Shown: one piece after another, positions 5,108 to 6,239 of the stretch | How positions within the stretch are numbered: the first letter of the stretch is position 1 | How the letters are laid out: every line of letters begins with the position of its first letter | Origin: Candidatus Izemoplasmatales bacterium | GTDB taxonomy: Bacteria; Bacillota_I; Bacilli_A; Izemoplasmatales; Hujiaoplasmataceae | Assembly (NCBI GenBank): GCA_028699855.1 | Contig: JAQVTV010000062.1 | Coordinates: 1 to 6,239, forward strand | Direction: 5' to 3' | DNA: 6,239 bases | The notes under the pieces: generated by a model | The model's database searches: none | What the model saw: the letters and a program-made list of their open reading frames with translations, nothing else | What the model was told of the DNA's origin: nothing | Translations under genes and position numbers: made by a program

Positions 5108-5539
5108 TTGATCAGTTTGAGTTTGAAGGATATCGCCATCGGCGATGCCGCGACATGGACGAAGAAATATGCGGAAGAAGATGTCAATCATTATGCATCC
5201 ATCACTGAAGACCGAAATCCACAACACGTAGATGAAGCATATGCCAAGAAATCCATTTTTAAAAGCCGGGTTGTACATGGCATGTACGTCGCTTCGTTGT
5301 TCAGTGCGATTTTTGGTGTGAAACTCCCCGGACTCGGAAGCATTTACACCAAGCAGAGTTTGAAATTCACAAAACCCGTATATTTGAATGATACGATCAC
5401 GGCGAAGGTCGTAGTCAAAGAAATCATCAAAGAAAAGAACCGTGTCATTTTCGATTGTATCGCGATGAACCAACGCGATGAAGTCGTGATCGTGGGCGAG
5501 GCAGAAATCATGCCGCCCCTTTCGGAGGTCTCTGGATGA
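5108..5539 (+). CDS. MaoC-family (R)-specific enoyl-CoA hydratase, PhaJ-like
   Basis: A 143-residue single hot-dog-fold protein with no signal peptide. The hydratase-2 motif is intact: Asp35-Arg-Asn-Pro-Gln-His40, with Asp and His as the catalytic pair, then Arg-Val-Val-His57-Gly-Met and Ala-Ser-Leu-Phe-Ser, which closely follow PhaJ enzymes. Family members add water to trans-2-enoyl-CoA such as crotonyl-CoA to give (R)-3-hydroxyacyl-CoA. It is the first gene behind the lysine riboswitch and its stop overlaps the CoA-transferase start by 4 bases. In that setting it may interconvert crotonyl-CoA and 3-hydroxybutyryl-CoA. More speculatively, it could release ammonia from 3-aminobutyryl-CoA in lysine fermentation. 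It does not resemble the usual short hot-dog 3-aminobutyryl-CoA lyase (Kal) as I recall it. The start is TTG with a strong RBS; no in-frame alternative lies upstream. Confidence 0.88.
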   Translation: MISLSLKDIAIGDAATWTKKYAEEDVNHYASITEDRNPQHVDEAYAKKSIFKSRVVHGMYVASLFSAIFGVKLPGLGSIYTKQSLKFTKPVYLNDTITAKVVVKEIIKEKNRVIFDCIAMNQRDEVVIVGEAEIMPPLSEVSG

Positions 5540-6183
5540 AAGGTTATGTCAATCAAGCATCATTTAAAGCACTGCTAAGAGATGATATGGTGATCATGGT
5601 CGGGGGGTTTCTCGCAAACGGATCCCCGGAACGTCTGATTGATCTCGTCGCAGAAAGCCAAGTGAAAAACCTGACCGTGATCTGCAATGATGGCGGATAT
5701 GTGGATTTGGGCGTGGGAAAGATCATCGCCCAAGGTCAAGTCCGGAAATTGATTGCATCCCACATCGGGACCAACCCCAACGTGGGGACTTTGATGCAAG
5801 AGGGTGAAATGGAAGTTGAGCTTGTCCCTCAAGGCACATTGGCCGAGAGAATTCGTGCCGGAGGAGCGGGGCTCGGTGGCATTCTGACTCCCACCGGAAT
5901 GGATACCATTGTCGAGAACGGCAAGAAAGTGATTGAAGTCAAAGGCATCAAATACCTCCTTGAAGAGCCGTTGAAAGCTGATTTGGCATTGATTGGCGGA
6001 GCGGAAGCAGACACATATGGGAATTTGGCATACATCCAGACGATGCGCAACTTCAATCCGTTAATGGCTTTGGCATCCGAACTTGTCGTGGTTGAACCAC
6101 ATCGATTCACACCTGTCATCGACCCGGAATGTGTCATCACGCCGCACCCGCTGGTGGATTATATTTTGAAGGAGGACCAATAA
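5536..6183 (+). CDS. atoD: CoA-transferase subunit A (acetoacetate/butyrate type, AtoD-like)
   Basis: A 215-residue alpha subunit of a family I 3-oxoacid CoA-transferase, normal in length (about 215-220). The family signature is at the N-terminus: a hydrophobic strand followed by Gly-Gly-Phe-Leu-Ala-Asn-Gly-Ser-Pro-Glu (residues 23-32). A Gly-rich segment, Gly-Gly-Ala-Gly-Leu-Gly-Gly, follows in the middle, with Ala-Asp near 157-158 in Gly-Gly-Ala-Glu-Ala-Asp-Thr-Tyr-Gly-Asn. The enzyme works with subunit B, which carries the catalytic Glu, to move CoA between acids. In lysine fermentation this is butyryl-CoA plus acetoacetate to butyrate plus acetoacetyl-CoA. Exact acid specificity cannot be read from the sequence. 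The ATG overlaps the hydratase stop (ATGA), with GGAGG at 5524-5528, 7 bases upstream. The stop overlaps the subunit B start by one base. Confidence 0.93.
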   Translation: MKGYVNQASFKALLRDDMVIMVGGFLANGSPERLIDLVAESQVKNLTVICNDGGYVDLGVGKIIAQGQVRKLIASHIGTNPNVGTLMQEGEMEVELVPQGTLAERIRAGGAGLGGILTPTGMDTIVENGKKVIEVKGIKYLLEEPLKADLALIGGAEADTYGNLAYIQTMRNFNPLMALASELVVVEPHRFTPVIDPECVITPHPLVDYILKEDQ

Positions 6184-6239
6184 TGGATGAGAAGCAAATC
6201 ATCGCCAAAAGAATCGCCTATGAACTTAAAGACGGCGAT
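6183..6239 (+). CDS. atoA: CoA-transferase subunit B, N-terminal fragment (AtoA-like; cut by window edge)
   Basis: ATG 6183 overlaps the subunit A stop as TAATG, and AAGGAGG (6169-6175) lies 7 bases upstream. The 19 visible residues include Ile-Ala-Lys-Arg-Ile-Ala and end in Glu-Leu-Lys-Asp-Gly-Asp, the standard N-terminal helix of family I CoA-transferase beta subunits just before their first Gly-rich loop. The catalytic Glu would lie beyond the window. The A-B gene order and tight overlap are usual for this heteromeric enzyme. The frame is open to the last base. Confidence 0.88.
   Translation, partial: MDEKQIIAKRIAYELKDGD

Noticed and set aside
5100..5111. Three-codon ATG reading frame just before the hydratase as a leader peptide
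   Set aside because: The ATG directly abuts the RBS with no spacing, and the strong RBS is correctly placed for TTG 5108.
1..6239. CRISPR arrays, tRNA or rRNA genes, insertion sequences, attachment sites
   Set aside because: No regularly spaced repeats, no tRNA-like or rRNA-like sequence, no transposase and no terminal inverted repeats with target duplications were seen by eye.

Overview
The window looks like chromosomal DNA of an anaerobic, fermentative Gram-positive-type bacterium (Bacillota or the related Mycoplasmatota). The pointers are a class III fructose-1,6-bisphosphatase, strong AGGAGG-type ribosome binding sites, frequent GTG/TTG starts, hairpin-plus-U-tract terminators, a Bacillota-style lysine riboswitch and mid-40s GC by eye. 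All intact genes lie on the + strand and TGA is used as a stop. The genus cannot be fixed from the sequence alone.

Layout: (1) Positions 1-225 hold the 3' end of an unrecognised gene, closed by a hairpin terminator at 234-268. (2) Positions 303-1028 encode a small alpha/beta-hydrolase of the acetyl-esterase type, followed by a terminator at 1056-1082. (3) Positions 1173-3128 encode class III fructose-1,6-bisphosphatase from a GTG start. It is preceded by a striking 16-bp near-perfect hairpin (1086-1125) and closed by a strong bidirectional terminator (3131-3163). (4) On the minus strand, 3172-about 3303 looks like the orphaned C-terminal end of a lost gene. (5) A Nudix hydrolase (3377-3778) and MutY (3771-4811) overlap and form a nucleotide/DNA housekeeping pair. 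(6) A perfect-consensus promoter (TTGACA, 17 bp, TATAAT; 4848-4876) drives a leader that I read as a complete lysine riboswitch (about 4890-5058) with an intrinsic terminator (5051-5086). The leader is followed by a tightly coupled operon: a MaoC/PhaJ-type hydratase (5108-5539), CoA-transferase subunit A (5536-6183) and the start of subunit B (6183 to the window end).

The last region is the highlight. The 3' strand of riboswitch helix P1 is the same segment as the 5' arm of the terminator. Lysine binding should therefore block termination, making this a lysine-activated (ON) switch, whereas the familiar lysine riboswitches are OFF switches for biosynthesis and uptake genes. The genes below it fit degradation: an acetoacetate/butyrate-type CoA-transferase is the end of the classical lysine fermentation pathway (lysine to acetate and butyrate), and a crotonyl-CoA-type hydratase acts on neighbouring intermediates. 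The inferred model is that excess lysine turns on its own fermentation through RNA alone. The aminomutase, dehydrogenase and cleavage-enzyme genes that would clinch this are not in the window.
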